Positions 41,266 through 50,070 of a stretch of DNA of 64,000 bases are shown here, in pieces; within the stretch, counting starts at the first letter, position 1, and every line of letters begins with the position of its first letter. The position numbers and the translations under genes are program-made. This stretch comes from Saccharopolyspora_C sp047200635 (GTDB lineage Bacteria > Actinomycetota > Actinomycetes > Mycobacteriales > Pseudonocardiaceae). The stretch covers positions 62,001 to 126,000 of the forward strand of contig NZ_JBJZOI010000008.1 in the NCBI RefSeq assembly GCF_047200635.1, written 5' to 3'. The notes under the pieces were generated by a model that worked only from the letters and a program-made list of their open reading frames with translations, searched no databases and was not told where the DNA came from.

Positions 41266-41383
41266 ATCGCGGCTCCTGACTCCGGGGGCGGAGCCCCGCG
41301 GCTTCCGCCCCGCGGGCTCGACGTCCCGATCAGCACGGGCACGAGGGACGTCGCCGTCCTCGCGGTGGTGCCGGTCGTTCGAG

Positions 41384-41430
41384 CCGGTTCCCGCGCAGCG
41401 TGCGCTCCGCTGCCGGGACGCGGGAACCGG
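41384..41430. terminator. Bidirectional compound terminator
   Basis: CCGGTTCCCGCG (41384-41395) pairs perfectly with CGCGGGAACCGG (41419-41430). An inner 5-bp stem (CAGCG/CGCTG) stacks on it. It lies between convergent genes; smaller GC stems occupy 41283-41330. Confidence 0.65.
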
Positions 41431-41456
41431 GCCCGATCGGAACCGCGAGTCGACGA

Positions 41457-42785
41457 TCAGCGATCGGCGAGCGCCCGCTCCGCCGCGTCGAGCCAGACGC
41501 GCCACTGGGCGGCCTGCTCGTCGGCCTTCTTCGCCCGCTTCGCGTCGCCCGCGGCGCGCGCCTTCTCGGCCTGCGCCTCGAACTGCTCCACGCGCTCCCG
41601 GAACTGGTCGACCCGCGCCTGCGCCTCCGGGTCGCTCCGCCGCCACTGCGCGTCCGAGGCCTCGCGCACCTTGTCCGCGATCGAGCGCAACCGGCCCTCC
41701 AGCTCCCGCATCCGCTCGCGCGGCACCTTGCCGATCTCGTCCCACTGCTGCTGGATGCGCTGCAGGTGCGCCTGCGCGGCCGCCAGGTCGGCGCCGGGGT
41801 CGATCGCCTCGGCCTCGGCGAGCAGCGCCTCCTTGCGCTTCGCGTTCTCCGCGAACTCGGCGTCGCGCTCGGAGAACGCCGCCGAGCGGCGGGCGAAGAA
41901 GGCGTCCTGCGCCGCCCGGAACCGCTGCCACAGCGCGTCGTCGCTGTCCTTCGGAGCGCGGCCGCTGGCCTTCCACTCCGCCATCAGCTCCTTGTAGCGA
42001 GTCGCCGTCGCCCCCCAGTCGGAGGACTCGGTGAGCGCTTCCGCTTCGTCGACCAGCTCCTGCTTGCGCACCTTCGCCGCCGCCCGCTGGCGGTCCAGGT
42101 CGGCGAAGTGCGAGCCGCGCCTGCGGTTGAAGGCGTCGCGCGCCTTGGAGAACCGGCGCCACAGCTGCTCGTCCGTCTTGCGGTCCACGCCGCGCACGGA
42201 CTTCCACTCCTCCAGGATCGCGCGCAGCCGGTCCCCGGCGGACTTCCAGTGCGTCGCCTCGGCCGCGATCTCCTCCGCCTCGGCGGCCAGCGCCTCCTTG
42301 CGGGCGATCGCGTCCGCGCGCGCCTTCTCCTTGTGCGCCTTCGCCTCCTCGACCGCCTGCTCGGCGTGCCGCACGAGATGCTCGACGAGGGCGCCCAGGG
42401 CCGCCAGGTCGCCCACCACCGCCGCCTCGGGCAGCGCGTCCCGCAGGTGCTGCGCGCTGGTCAGCGATTGCTTCGCGTCCCCGGAACCGCTGGTGAGCCG
42501 CTTCTCCAGCAGCTCGGCCTCGGTGCGGAGGTCGTCGAACTTCCGGGCGAAGTGCGCCAGGCCCTCCGCGGGTTCGCCAGCCTGCCAGGAGCCGACGCTG
42601 CGCTCGCCCTCGGCGGTGCGGACGTAGACGGTGCCCGCCTCGTCGACCCGGCCCCACCGCTGCGGCTCCGGCGAGGCGGCCGGGACGGAGGGCGCTGCCG
42701 AGGCGGATCCGGACCCGGCGGCGATCGCGGCCGCGTCGGGCGTCGCGCCCGCAGTGCTCTCAGGGGTCGTGTCCTGGTGCGTCAT
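41457..42785 (-). CDS. DUF349 coiled-coil protein (Rv2731 homologue)
   Basis: A 442-residue protein: Ala/Thr/Pro-rich tail (1-45), a small domain (RWGRVDEAGTVYVRTAEGER), then long charged helices with repeated DUF349 motifs (WKSVRGVDRKTDEQLWRRF, WKASGRAPKDSDDALWQRF, WDEIGKVPRERMRELEGRL). Probably an extended coiled coil in the cytoplasm; function unknown. ATG 42785 is preceded by AGGAGG at 9 nt. Position between the Rv2732c-like and Rv2728c-like genes matches mycobacteria. Confidence 0.92.
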   Translation of the reverse strand: MTHQDTTPESTAGATPDAAAIAAGSGSASAAPSVPAASPEPQRWGRVDEAGTVYVRTAEGERSVGSWQAGEPAEGLAHFARKFDDLRTEAELLEKRLTSGSGDAKQSLTSAQHLRDALPEAAVVGDLAALGALVEHLVRHAEQAVEEAKAHKEKARADAIARKEALAAEAEEIAAEATHWKSAGDRLRAILEEWKSVRGVDRKTDEQLWRRFSKARDAFNRRRGSHFADLDRQRAAAKVRKQELVDEAEALTESSDWGATATRYKELMAEWKASGRAPKDSDDALWQRFRAAQDAFFARRSAAFSERDAEFAENAKRKEALLAEAEAIDPGADLAAAQAHLQRIQQQWDEIGKVPRERMRELEGRLRSIADKVREASDAQWRRSDPEAQARVDQFRERVEQFEAQAEKARAAGDAKRAKKADEQAAQWRVWLDAAERALADR

Positions 42786-43031
42786 GACCGGAATCCTCCT
42801 CGGGTACCCGCTTCGGTGCCCGTGCCGGGCACGGGCGCCCCGCACGCGCGGGGCCGGTGCGCGTCGATCCGGACCCGGTTCGGAGTCCGATCTCCGCTGG
42901 CGCATTCAAACAGGTCGGCACCCGCACCGGAATTCCGGCGGTCCCCCGGGCCACGAGCGGCCGGTGCGAGCGGTACCCGGGAACCGGACGTCCCCCTCGG
43001 GCCGGGGGCCGACCACCTCTACGGTGCACGT

Positions 43032-43745
43032 GTGATCACCCGCATCGCCGTGGTGCCCTACCCGCCGCTGCTCGTGCCCGAGCTCACCGCGCGGACGAGC
43101 TCGTTGATCGAGCCGGTGCGGAGCGCTTGCCTGCGCGCCACCACCAGTCTGGCGGAGTCCGCGACCGAGTGGGTCGCGGTGGGGGTCGACCCGCTCGGTC
43201 CGGTCGTCCTGGATCCCGCCACGACCGGCACGTTCGCCGGTTTCGGCGTCGACGTGCCCGTTTCGCTGCGCGACGGGGCAGACCTCGCGGGCCCCGATCC
43301 GGACTTGCCGCTGCCCGCTCTGATCGCCGGGCTGCTGCGCGCGCGGGCGGGGGCGGTCTCGGCCTCGGTGCGGCTGCTGCACCCGGACACCCCCGCCGAG
43401 GAGGCCGCCGAGCTCGGCGCGCGACTGGACGCGGAGGGCCCCGAGACCGCGCTGCTGGTGCTCGCCGAGGGCGGCAGCCACCGCGACGAACGCTCGCCGC
43501 ACCCGCCCGACCCGCGCGCGGCGGGCCTCGACGACCGGCTGGCCCGCGCGCTGCGCGAGGTCGACGGGCCGGACCTGCTGCGGCTCGACCCGCGCGAGTG
43601 CGCCGAGCTGGGCGTGCGGAGCCGGGCTTCCTGGCAGGTCGCCGCCGGGGTGGTGGCCACCGGGAGCTGGCGCTCCGAGGTGCTCTACTCGGACGCGCCG
43701 CTGGGCATCGCCTATCACGTCGGGGTGTGGACCAGGACGGCCTAG
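43032..43745 (+). CDS. Class III extradiol dioxygenase-like protein (Rv2728c homologue)
   Basis: A 237-residue protein with the fold signature of the LigB/class III extradiol dioxygenase family (AVVPYPPLLVPELT at the N-terminus, LLVLAEGGSHRDERSPH in the middle). The first motif lacks the usual metal-binding His pair, so oxygenase activity is uncertain. Conserved in actinomycetes just before miaA. GTG 43032 follows TACGGT by 6 nt: leaderless. A 42-nt gap separates it from miaA. Confidence 0.82.
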   Translation: MITRIAVVPYPPLLVPELTARTSSLIEPVRSACLRATTSLAESATEWVAVGVDPLGPVVLDPATTGTFAGFGVDVPVSLRDGADLAGPDPDLPLPALIAGLLRARAGAVSASVRLLHPDTPAEEAAELGARLDAEGPETALLVLAEGGSHRDERSPHPPDPRAAGLDDRLARALREVDGPDLLRLDPRECAELGVRSRASWQVAAGVVATGSWRSEVLYSDAPLGIAYHVGVWTRTA

Positions 43746-43787
43746 GTGGCGCCGTCGGCGGGCTCCGGCAGGCCTTACAGTCCCAGC

Positions 43788-44699
43788 GTGTCCGCCGCAA
43801 ACCTGGCTCGACCGGTGGCGATCGTGGGGCCCACCGCGACCGGCAAGTCCGATCTGGCCGTCGAGATCGCCACCGAGCTCGGCGGCGAGATCATCAACGC
43901 CGATGCGATGCAGCTCTACCGCGGGATGGACGTCGGCACCGCCAAGCTCACGGCGGACGAGCGGCGCGGCGTGCCGCACCACCTGCTCGACGTGCTCGAG
44001 GTGACCGAGACGGCCTCGGTGGCCGCCTACCAGCGCGACGCGCGCGCCGCGATGGAGGACGTGCTCGCCAGGGGCCGCACCCCGGTGCTGGTGGGAGGCA
44101 GCGGGCTCTACGTGCGAGCCGTCCTCGACGACCTGCGGTTCCCGGGAACCGACCCGCTGGTGCGGGCGCGGTGGGAGGAGCGGTTGTCCGCCCTCGGCCC
44201 GGCCGAGCTGCACCGCCGCCTGGCTGAGCTGGACCCACCCGCCGCGGAGGCCGTCCTGCCCTCGAACGGGCGACGCCTGGTGCGAGCGCTGGAGGTCATC
44301 GAGATCACCGGTGAGCCCTTCTCGGCGAACCTGCCCGTGCCCGGACCGCCGCGCTACGACACCGCGATGATCGGTCTGGACCTGCCGGTCGCGGAACTCG
44401 ACGACCGGGTGGACCGGCGCGTCACCCGCATGTTCGACGGGGGACTGGTCGCGGAGGTGCGGGGACTGGTCCAGCTCGGGCTGCGCGAGGGGCGGACGGC
44501 ATCCCGCGCACTGGGCTACCAGCAGGTGCTCGCCGAGCTGGACGGCTCCGGCGACATGGCCGTGGCCGCCGCTGAGACGGCCCGCCTGACCAGGCGCTTC
44601 GTTCGCAAGCAGCGATCCTGGTTCCGGCGCGACGAGCGCATCAGCTGGTTCGCCCCCGCCGCGGCGGCTGCGGGAATCCGCGCACTCCTGCGCACGTAG
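43788..44699 (+). CDS. miaA: tRNA dimethylallyltransferase MiaA
   Basis: A 303-residue enzyme that transfers dimethylallyl to A37 of tRNAs reading UNN codons, giving the substrate of MiaB. P-loop GPTATGKSD (14-22), NADAMQLYRGMDVGTAKL and GGSGLYVRAVLD are characteristic. GTG 43788 follows TACAGT by 6 nt, so it can be transcribed as a leaderless message apart from the preceding gene. dapF starts 10 nt after its stop. Confidence 0.97.
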   Translation: MSAANLARPVAIVGPTATGKSDLAVEIATELGGEIINADAMQLYRGMDVGTAKLTADERRGVPHHLLDVLEVTETASVAAYQRDARAAMEDVLARGRTPVLVGGSGLYVRAVLDDLRFPGTDPLVRARWEERLSALGPAELHRRLAELDPPAAEAVLPSNGRRLVRALEVIEITGEPFSANLPVPGPPRYDTAMIGLDLPVAELDDRVDRRVTRMFDGGLVAEVRGLVQLGLREGRTASRALGYQQVLAELDGSGDMAVAAAETARLTRRFVRKQRSWFRRDERISWFAPAAAAAGIRALLRT

Positions 44700-44709
44700 A
44701 ATCGGCGGC

Positions 44710-45561
44710 GTGCGGTTTTCCGGAGGACCAGAGTTCATCAAGGGCCACGGCACGCAGAACGACTTCGTCCTGCTGCCCGACCCGGACGGCGAGCTGAAGC
44801 TCACCGATGAGCACGTGCGCGCGCTCTGCGACCGCCGTCGGGGCTTCGGCGCCGACGGGGTGCTGCGCGTCGTGCGCGCGGGCGCGGTGGCCGACGCCCC
44901 CGGCGACGTGGACCCGGACGTGTGGTTCATGGACTACCGCAACGCCGACGGCTCCCGCGCCGAGATGTGCGGGAACGGGGTGCGGGTCTTCGCTCGCTAC
45001 CTGGTCGACTCGGGCCTGACCACCCAGGCGGAGTTCCCCGTCGGCACCCGCGCCGGGGTCCGTTCCGTGCAGGTGCACTCCGACGGCGGCAGCACCGTCG
45101 ACATGGGCCCGGCGGAGGTCGGCGTCGATTCGGTGGCCGTGCTCGGCGGACGTGACTTCCCCGGCCTGGCCGTGGACGTGGGCAATCCGCACCTGGCGTG
45201 CGTCACCGACGTCGGCTTGGACGAGCTCGACCTGAGCACGGCGCCCGCGCACGACGGCGCCGTGTTCCCCCGCGGGGTGAACGTGGAGTTCGTCCGGCGA
45301 ACCGGGCCCGACCGGGTGCGGATGCGGGTGCACGAGCGCGGGGTGGGCGAGACCCGATCCTGCGGCACGGGCACCGTCGCCGCCGCCGTCGCGGCGCTCC
45401 GGACGGACGGGCAGCGCACCGGAAGCCGGATCGTCGACGTGCCCGGTGGCACCGTGCGCGTCGAGGTGACCGAGGAGACGACGCTGCTCACCGGGCCCGC
45501 GGTGTTCGTCGGCGGCGGCCGGATCGACGACGGCTGGTGGCGGCAGCTCGCGGGCGGCTGA
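44710..45561 (+). CDS. dapF: Diaminopimelate epimerase
   Basis: A 283-residue enzyme that converts LL- to meso-diaminopimelate for lysine and peptidoglycan. The two catalytic Cys are in EMCGNGVRVFARY (near residue 87) and RSCGTGTVAAA (near 218). The GTG start is preceded by TAGAAT and 7 nt; the hexamer overlaps the miaA stop, suggesting a second, leaderless promoter. Confidence 0.97.
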   Translation: MRFSGGPEFIKGHGTQNDFVLLPDPDGELKLTDEHVRALCDRRRGFGADGVLRVVRAGAVADAPGDVDPDVWFMDYRNADGSRAEMCGNGVRVFARYLVDSGLTTQAEFPVGTRAGVRSVQVHSDGGSTVDMGPAEVGVDSVAVLGGRDFPGLAVDVGNPHLACVTDVGLDELDLSTAPAHDGAVFPRGVNVEFVRRTGPDRVRMRVHERGVGETRSCGTGTVAAAVAALRTDGQRTGSRIVDVPGGTVRVEVTEETTLLTGPAVFVGGGRIDDGWWRQLAGG

Positions 45562-45655
45562 GCGGGCGAACCCGGGCTTGTCCTGGGCCTCGGCCGGCAG
45601 CACGCCGGTTCGGAGGGTGAAAACCGCTCGCGTGTCGTGGGACAATGGGTCGCAT

Positions 45656-47200
45656 ATGAAGAACTCCGCACTGTGGTCACAGGAGGCGGGCGCCCCGGCC
45701 GGGTCTGCCCGCACGGCAACCGAGCCCGGCGACGGCGCCCACGAGCGCCTCGACCGGAACGCCCCGCTCGACGAAGGCGATCTCGACTTCCTGCCCGAGG
45801 CTGATCTCGCCGATCCGTCCACCGGTGAGATGGAACGCGAAGAGCGCGCGTCGCTGCGCCGGGTCGCGGGTCTGTCCACCGAGCTCGCGGACATCACTGA
45901 GGTCGAGTACCGGCGGCTGCGCCTGGAGCGCGTGGTGCTGGTGGGCGTGTGGACCGAGGGCGACGCGGAGCACGCCGAGTCCTCGCTGGCCGAGCTCGCC
46001 CGGCTCGCCGAAACCGCCGGTTCGGAGGTGCTGGACGGGCTCGTGCAGCGCAGGCCGCGCCCCGATCCGGCCACCTACGTCGGCTCGGGCAAGGTCAAGG
46101 AGCTGCGCGACGTCGTGATCTCCACCGGCGCCGACACCGTCATCTGCGACGGCGAGCTCTCGGCCGGTCAGCTGCGCCAGCTGGAGGACAAGCTCAAGGT
46201 CAAGGTCATCGACCGGACCGCGCTCATCCTCGACATCTTCGCCCAGCACGCCAGCTCCAAGGAGGGCAAGGCCCAGGTGGAGCTGGCCCAGCTGCAGTAC
46301 TTCCTGCCGCGCCTGCGTGGCTGGGGTGAGGCGATGTCCCGGCAGGCCGGCGGTCGTGCGGGCGGTGCCAACGGCGGCGTCGGCACCCGAGGACCCGGTG
46401 AGACGAAGCTGGAGACCGACCGGCGGCGGATCCACAAGCGGATCAGCAAGCTGCGCCACGAGCTCAAGGCGATGAGCACCATCCGCAGCACCAAGCGCGG
46501 CAAGCGCGAGGCGCAGCAGGTCGCGGGCGTCGCCATCGCGGGTTACACGAACGCGGGCAAGTCCAGCCTGCTCAACGCGCTCACCGGCGCCGGGGTACTG
46601 GTCGAGGACGCGCTGTTCGCGACCCTCGATCCGACGACCCGCCGGGCCGAGACGCCGGACGGCAGGCCGTACACGCTGACCGACACGGTCGGTTTCGTCC
46701 GGCACCTGCCGCATCAGCTGGTGGAGGCCTTCCGCTCGACGCTGGAGGAGGTCACGGGGGCGGACCTGCTGGTGCACGTGGTGGACGGCTCCGAACCGCA
46801 GCCGCACGAGCAGGTCGCCGCCGTGCGCACCGTGGTCTCCGAGATCGCCGAGGAGCACGGTGCGCCGGTCCCCGAGGAACTCCTGGTGGTGAACAAGGTC
46901 GACCAGGTCGACCCCACCCGGATCGCCGAGCTGCGGCAGCTGCTGCCGGGCGCCGTGTTCGTCTCAGCGCACAGCGGGGAAGGGATCGCGGAACTCCGCG
47001 AGATCATCGCGGACCGGCTGCCGAGGCCGGACGTCTTCGTCGACGCGCTGGTGCCTTACACGCGCGGTGAGCTGGTCGCGAGGGTGCATTCGGAGGGTGA
47101 CCTCGTCGCGGAGGAGCACACCGCGGAGGGCACCCACCTGCGGGCCAAGGTCCGTCCGGACCTGGCCGGGGCGTTGGCCCCCTTCACCCCCGCCGGATGA
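45656..47200 (+). CDS. hflX: GTPase HflX
   Basis: A 514-residue ribosome-associated GTPase that splits or rescues stalled ribosomes. It has the HflX N-domain (GVWTEGDAEHAESSLAEL, RPDPATYVGSGKVKEL), the glycine-rich linker GTRGPGETKLETDRRRI, and the G domain with GYTNAGKSSLLNAL, DTVGFV and NKVDQ. About 80 extra acidic N-terminal residues precede the family core. ATG 45656 lacks a ribosome site; GACAAT lies 9 nt upstream. Its stop overlaps the next start (ATGA). Confidence 0.97.
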   Translation: MKNSALWSQEAGAPAGSARTATEPGDGAHERLDRNAPLDEGDLDFLPEADLADPSTGEMEREERASLRRVAGLSTELADITEVEYRRLRLERVVLVGVWTEGDAEHAESSLAELARLAETAGSEVLDGLVQRRPRPDPATYVGSGKVKELRDVVISTGADTVICDGELSAGQLRQLEDKLKVKVIDRTALILDIFAQHASSKEGKAQVELAQLQYFLPRLRGWGEAMSRQAGGRAGGANGGVGTRGPGETKLETDRRRIHKRISKLRHELKAMSTIRSTKRGKREAQQVAGVAIAGYTNAGKSSLLNALTGAGVLVEDALFATLDPTTRRAETPDGRPYTLTDTVGFVRHLPHQLVEAFRSTLEEVTGADLLVHVVDGSEPQPHEQVAAVRTVVSEIAEEHGAPVPEELLVVNKVDQVDPTRIAELRQLLPGAVFVSAHSGEGIAELREIIADRLPRPDVFVDALVPYTRGELVARVHSEGDLVAEEHTAEGTHLRAKVRPDLAGALAPFTPAG

Positions 47201-48321
47201 GCCGGTCGGCGTCCCGCCGGGGGCGCCGTGGCTCGACCCCGGAGCCCGCTCCCGGGCGCCGGGGTTCGCGCGCGTTCCGGTCGGCGCCCGCGGCCTGGGC
47301 GGCGGGGATGCTCCTGCTGGGGGTGACCGCCGGGCTCGCCGCGACGGCCGGTACTGCCGAGACGCAGGCCCTTCCCGCTCCCGAGCGGCCGTGCCGCATC
47401 AGCGATCCGGATCTCGACGAGCTTTCCGGTCTGGCCTCCGACGGCCGGTACTGGTACGCCGTGGACGACGGCGGCAGTTCGATCCGGGTCGCCCTGCTCG
47501 ACCGCGCGGACTGCTCCGTGCGGGACGAGTGGACCTCGGAGGTCGATCCCTACGACGTCGAGGACCTCGCCCTGGCCCGGGACGGGGCGGTGTGGCTGGC
47601 CGACACCGGGGACAACCGGCGCAAGCGCAGCACGGTCGCGCTGCACCGCCTGACCGGTGATGGCGGTTCGGAGCTCTACCGGCTCACCTACCCCGATGGT
47701 CCGCACGACGCCGAGGCGCTGCTGCTGGATCGGGACGGCACGCCTTACGTGATCACGAAGGAGCCGTTCGGCGTCGCGTTCGTCTACCGTCCCGCCGGAC
47801 CGTTGGCAGCCGGTGGCACCGTCCCCCTGGAAGGGGTCGGCACCCTCGCGCTGCCCACCACGGACTCCCCGGACGGTCCGGTCCGGAGCATCGGCACCCG
47901 GCTGGTGACAGGCGGCTCGGTGAGCCGCGACGGCACCCTGATCGCGGTGCGCACCTACACCGAGGCCTACCTCTTCCACGCCCCGGACGGAGACGTGGCG
48001 GCGGCCTTGCGGCGCCCTCCGGTCCCGATCCGGCTGCCACCGGAACCGCAGGGCGAGGCGATCGCCTGGGAACCTGACGGTTCCCTCGTGACGACCTCCG
48101 AAGGCCTCCAGCCCGTGCACGTGCTTCCCGGCGTCGCCGATCTGGTGCGTCCGCGCGCGGAACCCCCGCCGACGCCGTCAGGGCGGCCTGGTACCGATCA
48201 ACCGCCCACCGGCGAACCTGGAGAAGGCGGCGATCCGCTCTCCGCTGCCCCCGCGCTGGTAGCGGCTGGGGGCCTCGCCGCGCTGCTGCTGTTCTACCTG
48301 TCCCGCCTGCGTCGCCGCTGA
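47197..48321 (+). CDS. Exported beta-propeller-like protein with C-terminal anchor
   Basis: A 374-residue protein with a basic N-terminus and signal helix (AAWAAGMLLLGVTAGLAATAG). Its repetitive beta segments (ELSGLASDGRYWYAVDDGG, VEDLALARDGAVWLADTGDN, EGEAIAWE-like) suggest a propeller. A Pro-rich stalk leads to a C-terminal membrane helix and RRR. There is no LPxTG motif. It is coupled to hflX by ATGA overlap. Function unknown; possibly an envelope esterase-like or sensor protein. Confidence 0.85.
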   Translation: MSRSASRRGRRGSTPEPAPGRRGSRAFRSAPAAWAAGMLLLGVTAGLAATAGTAETQALPAPERPCRISDPDLDELSGLASDGRYWYAVDDGGSSIRVALLDRADCSVRDEWTSEVDPYDVEDLALARDGAVWLADTGDNRRKRSTVALHRLTGDGGSELYRLTYPDGPHDAEALLLDRDGTPYVITKEPFGVAFVYRPAGPLAAGGTVPLEGVGTLALPTTDSPDGPVRSIGTRLVTGGSVSRDGTLIAVRTYTEAYLFHAPDGDVAAALRRPPVPIRLPPEPQGEAIAWEPDGSLVTTSEGLQPVHVLPGVADLVRPRAEPPPTPSGRPGTDQPPTGEPGEGGDPLSAAPALVAAGGLAALLLFYLSRLRRR

Positions 48322-48355
48322 CGAAGCCGAGCCGCGGGCTAGCGGGACCCGCGTC

Positions 48356-49138
48356 TCAGAGGCGGCGCAGCACCGCCACGACCTTGCCGAGGATCGTCGC
48401 GTCATCACCCAGGATGGGCTGGTACGCCTCGTTGTGCGGCATCAGCCAGACGTGCTCGTCGGTGCGCTTGAAGGTCTTCACCGTGGCCTCGCCCTCGATC
48501 ATGGCGGCCACCACGTCGCCGTTCTCCGCGTCCGGTTGCTGGCGCACCGCTACCCAGTCCCCGTCCGTGATGGCCAGGTCGACCATCGAGTCACCGACGA
48601 CCTGGAGCAGGAACAGCGAACCCTCGCCGACGATCTCCTTCGGCAGCGGGAAGACCTCTTCCACCGATTCCTCGGCGAGGATCGGGCCACCGGCGGCGAT
48701 CCGGCCGACCACCGGTACGTAGGCCGGTTTCGGGCGCCCGGAGAGCTCCGACTGCTCGGAGTCGGCCACCAGCACGCCGACCGTGCGGGGACGGTGCGGG
48801 TCGCGCCGCAAGAAGCCCTTCCGCTCCAGCACGCGCAACTGGTAAGCGACGGAGGAGGTGGAAGTGAGCCCCACCGCGTCCCCGATCTCCCGGACGCTCG
48901 GCGGGTAGCCGTGGTCCCGCATCCAGCTGCGGATCGACTCGAGCACCTTGAGCTGCCGGTCGCTGAGCTCCTCGGTGCCCGGTTGCTCGGGCACCGAGGC
49001 GGCGGGCGCGGATCCCGCGGCGGCGTCGTCCTGGATGCCGGTCACGATCGTCTCGGCACCGCGAGAACCGTTCGTCGATCCGGTGCCGGGCGTGCCGCCG
49101 GAATCGCTGTTGATCGATTCGGTCGTATTGCTGACCAC
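48356..49138 (-). CDS. lexA: SOS repressor LexA
   Basis: A 260-residue repressor/autoprotease. The winged helix-turn-helix is SVREIGDAVGLTSTSSVAYQL; the self-cleavage site is the Ala-Gly bond in RIAAGGPIL; catalytic Ser is in VVGDSMVD (near 183) and Lys in ATVKTFKR (near 218). A Thr/Gly/Ser-rich tail of about 60 residues precedes the DNA-binding domain. GTG 49138 has AGGAGG at 5 nt; GTG 49141 is in frame. A LexA box overlaps its own -35. Confidence 0.98.
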   Translation of the reverse strand: MVSNTTESINSDSGGTPGTGSTNGSRGAETIVTGIQDDAAAGSAPAASVPEQPGTEELSDRQLKVLESIRSWMRDHGYPPSVREIGDAVGLTSTSSVAYQLRVLERKGFLRRDPHRPRTVGVLVADSEQSELSGRPKPAYVPVVGRIAAGGPILAEESVEEVFPLPKEIVGEGSLFLLQVVGDSMVDLAITDGDWVAVRQQPDAENGDVVAAMIEGEATVKTFKRTDEHVWLMPHNEAYQPILGDDATILGKVVAVLRRL

Positions 49139-49186
49139 CACTGCCTCCTGTCCTCGGGAACGGGACTGCTCGTGACTCCGATTTCC

Positions 49187-49215
49187 ACAGTAGACGGGGC
49201 GAACAGGAAGATCAA
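49187..49215 (-). promoter_or_regulatory. lexA promoter
   Basis: On the minus strand TTGATC (49215-49210), exactly 17 nt, TACTGT (49192-49187), giving a leader of about 42 nt. The -35 lies inside the LexA box. Confidence 0.7.
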
Positions 49216-49227
49216 ACACCTGTTCGA
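49212..49227. promoter_or_regulatory. LexA box at the lexA promoter
   Basis: TCAAACACCTGTTCGA fits TCGAAC-N4-GTTCGA at 11 of 12 positions. A wider repeat, CGAACAGG ... CCTGTTCG (49200-49207 and 49219-49226), overlaps it. Confidence 0.75.
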
Positions 49228-49291
49228 GTTAATTTGGCACACCCTCTGGCTATTTCGGGCGACACTGGTACACAATCGCACGGAGGTTCGA

Positions 49292-49307
49292 TCGAACACT
49301 TTTTCGA
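49292..49307. promoter_or_regulatory. LexA box upstream of the LysM gene
   Basis: TCGAACACTTTTTCGA fits the LexA consensus at 11 of 12 positions, 59 bp before the LysM gene. It overlaps the 12-bp palindrome GTTCGATCGAAC at 49287-49298. Confidence 0.7.
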
Positions 49308-49365
49308 TCTTGTGCGTGGTGTGTCCCGGGTCGTCGCGAAGGGCCCGAAGCGGGAGGTGCTCGTG

Positions 49366-49806
49366 GTGGTGATGTCCGGTCCCGGTGTTCGGGGTGGATC
49401 CGGCGCTGGAACGATGGGGGTGCCGTCCGCCGGGCGGGGAGCGGCGGTGCCCGGCGGCGCGCGGGCGCGATGCGTCGCACCGGCCGCCCCGGCGGCGGAG
49501 CGGGCGCGCCCCGGTCGGTTCGCCGCCGTTCGCGAGTGCGCCTGGCTGGCGGGCGTCGGGCTCTGCGCCTTCGTCGGCGTGTTCCTGTTCGGCGTGCTCG
49601 CGCTCGATTCGGGCGAGCGCCCGGTGCCCGAGGGCACCGCGGTCGTCCGGGTCGTCGAGGGCGACACCCTGTGGTCGGTGGCCGCCCGGTTCGCCCCGGA
49701 CAGCGATCAGCGGGCCGTGGTCGATCGCATCGTGGAGCTCAACCGGCTCGACGGCGAGGCGTCCGGCTCGGGCCGCGCGCTGGTGGTCCCCGAGCAGCGC
49801 GGCTGA
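49366..49806 (+). CDS. LysM-domain membrane protein, Rv2719c-like
   Basis: A 146-residue protein with an Ala/Arg-rich N-terminus, one membrane helix (LAGVGLCAFVGVFLFGVLAL) and a C-terminal LysM domain (VRVVEGDTLWSVAARFAP ... VELNRL) for binding peptidoglycan. It sits divergent from lexA, like Rv2719c, a damage-induced mycobacterial wall protein linked to division arrest. GTG 49366 has GGGAGG 8 nt upstream; neighbouring GTG 49363, GTG 49369 and ATG 49372 are alternatives. No hydrolase domain is seen. Confidence 0.85.
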   Translation: MVMSGPGVRGGSGAGTMGVPSAGRGAAVPGGARARCVAPAAPAAERARPGRFAAVRECAWLAGVGLCAFVGVFLFGVLALDSGERPVPEGTAVVRVVEGDTLWSVAARFAPDSDQRAVVDRIVELNRLDGEASGSGRALVVPEQRG

Positions 49807-49942
49807 GCGGCTCGGCGGCGGGCGCGGGGACGTTCCGCGCGGCTTTCGCAGGTAGCCGGGCCGGTGTCACTCGACCGGGCAACGTGGGGTGGGCCGGTTT
49901 GCTTGCCGATCGGCGGCGGATTAAAGTCGACCACAACATCTA

Positions 49943-49964
49943 GTAGTTACGCCGGTGTAGTTAC
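49943..49964 (+). repeat. Direct repeat upstream of nrdR
   Basis: GTAGTTAC occurs at 49943-49950 and 49957-49964, a 14-bp period, in the AT-richest part of the gap before nrdR (CATCTAGTAGTTACG context). It may be part of an operator for NrdR, but it is not a clear match to the NrdR-box consensus. Confidence 0.3.
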
Positions 49965-50070
49965 TCCACAGGTTGCGATCGCGGAGTATTCGCGCGTCCA
50001 CGAGGAGTGAGCGTGACCGGGCTACCGCGATGGTGTGGTTGACGACGATGCCGGGAAGGGGGTGAGTCCG

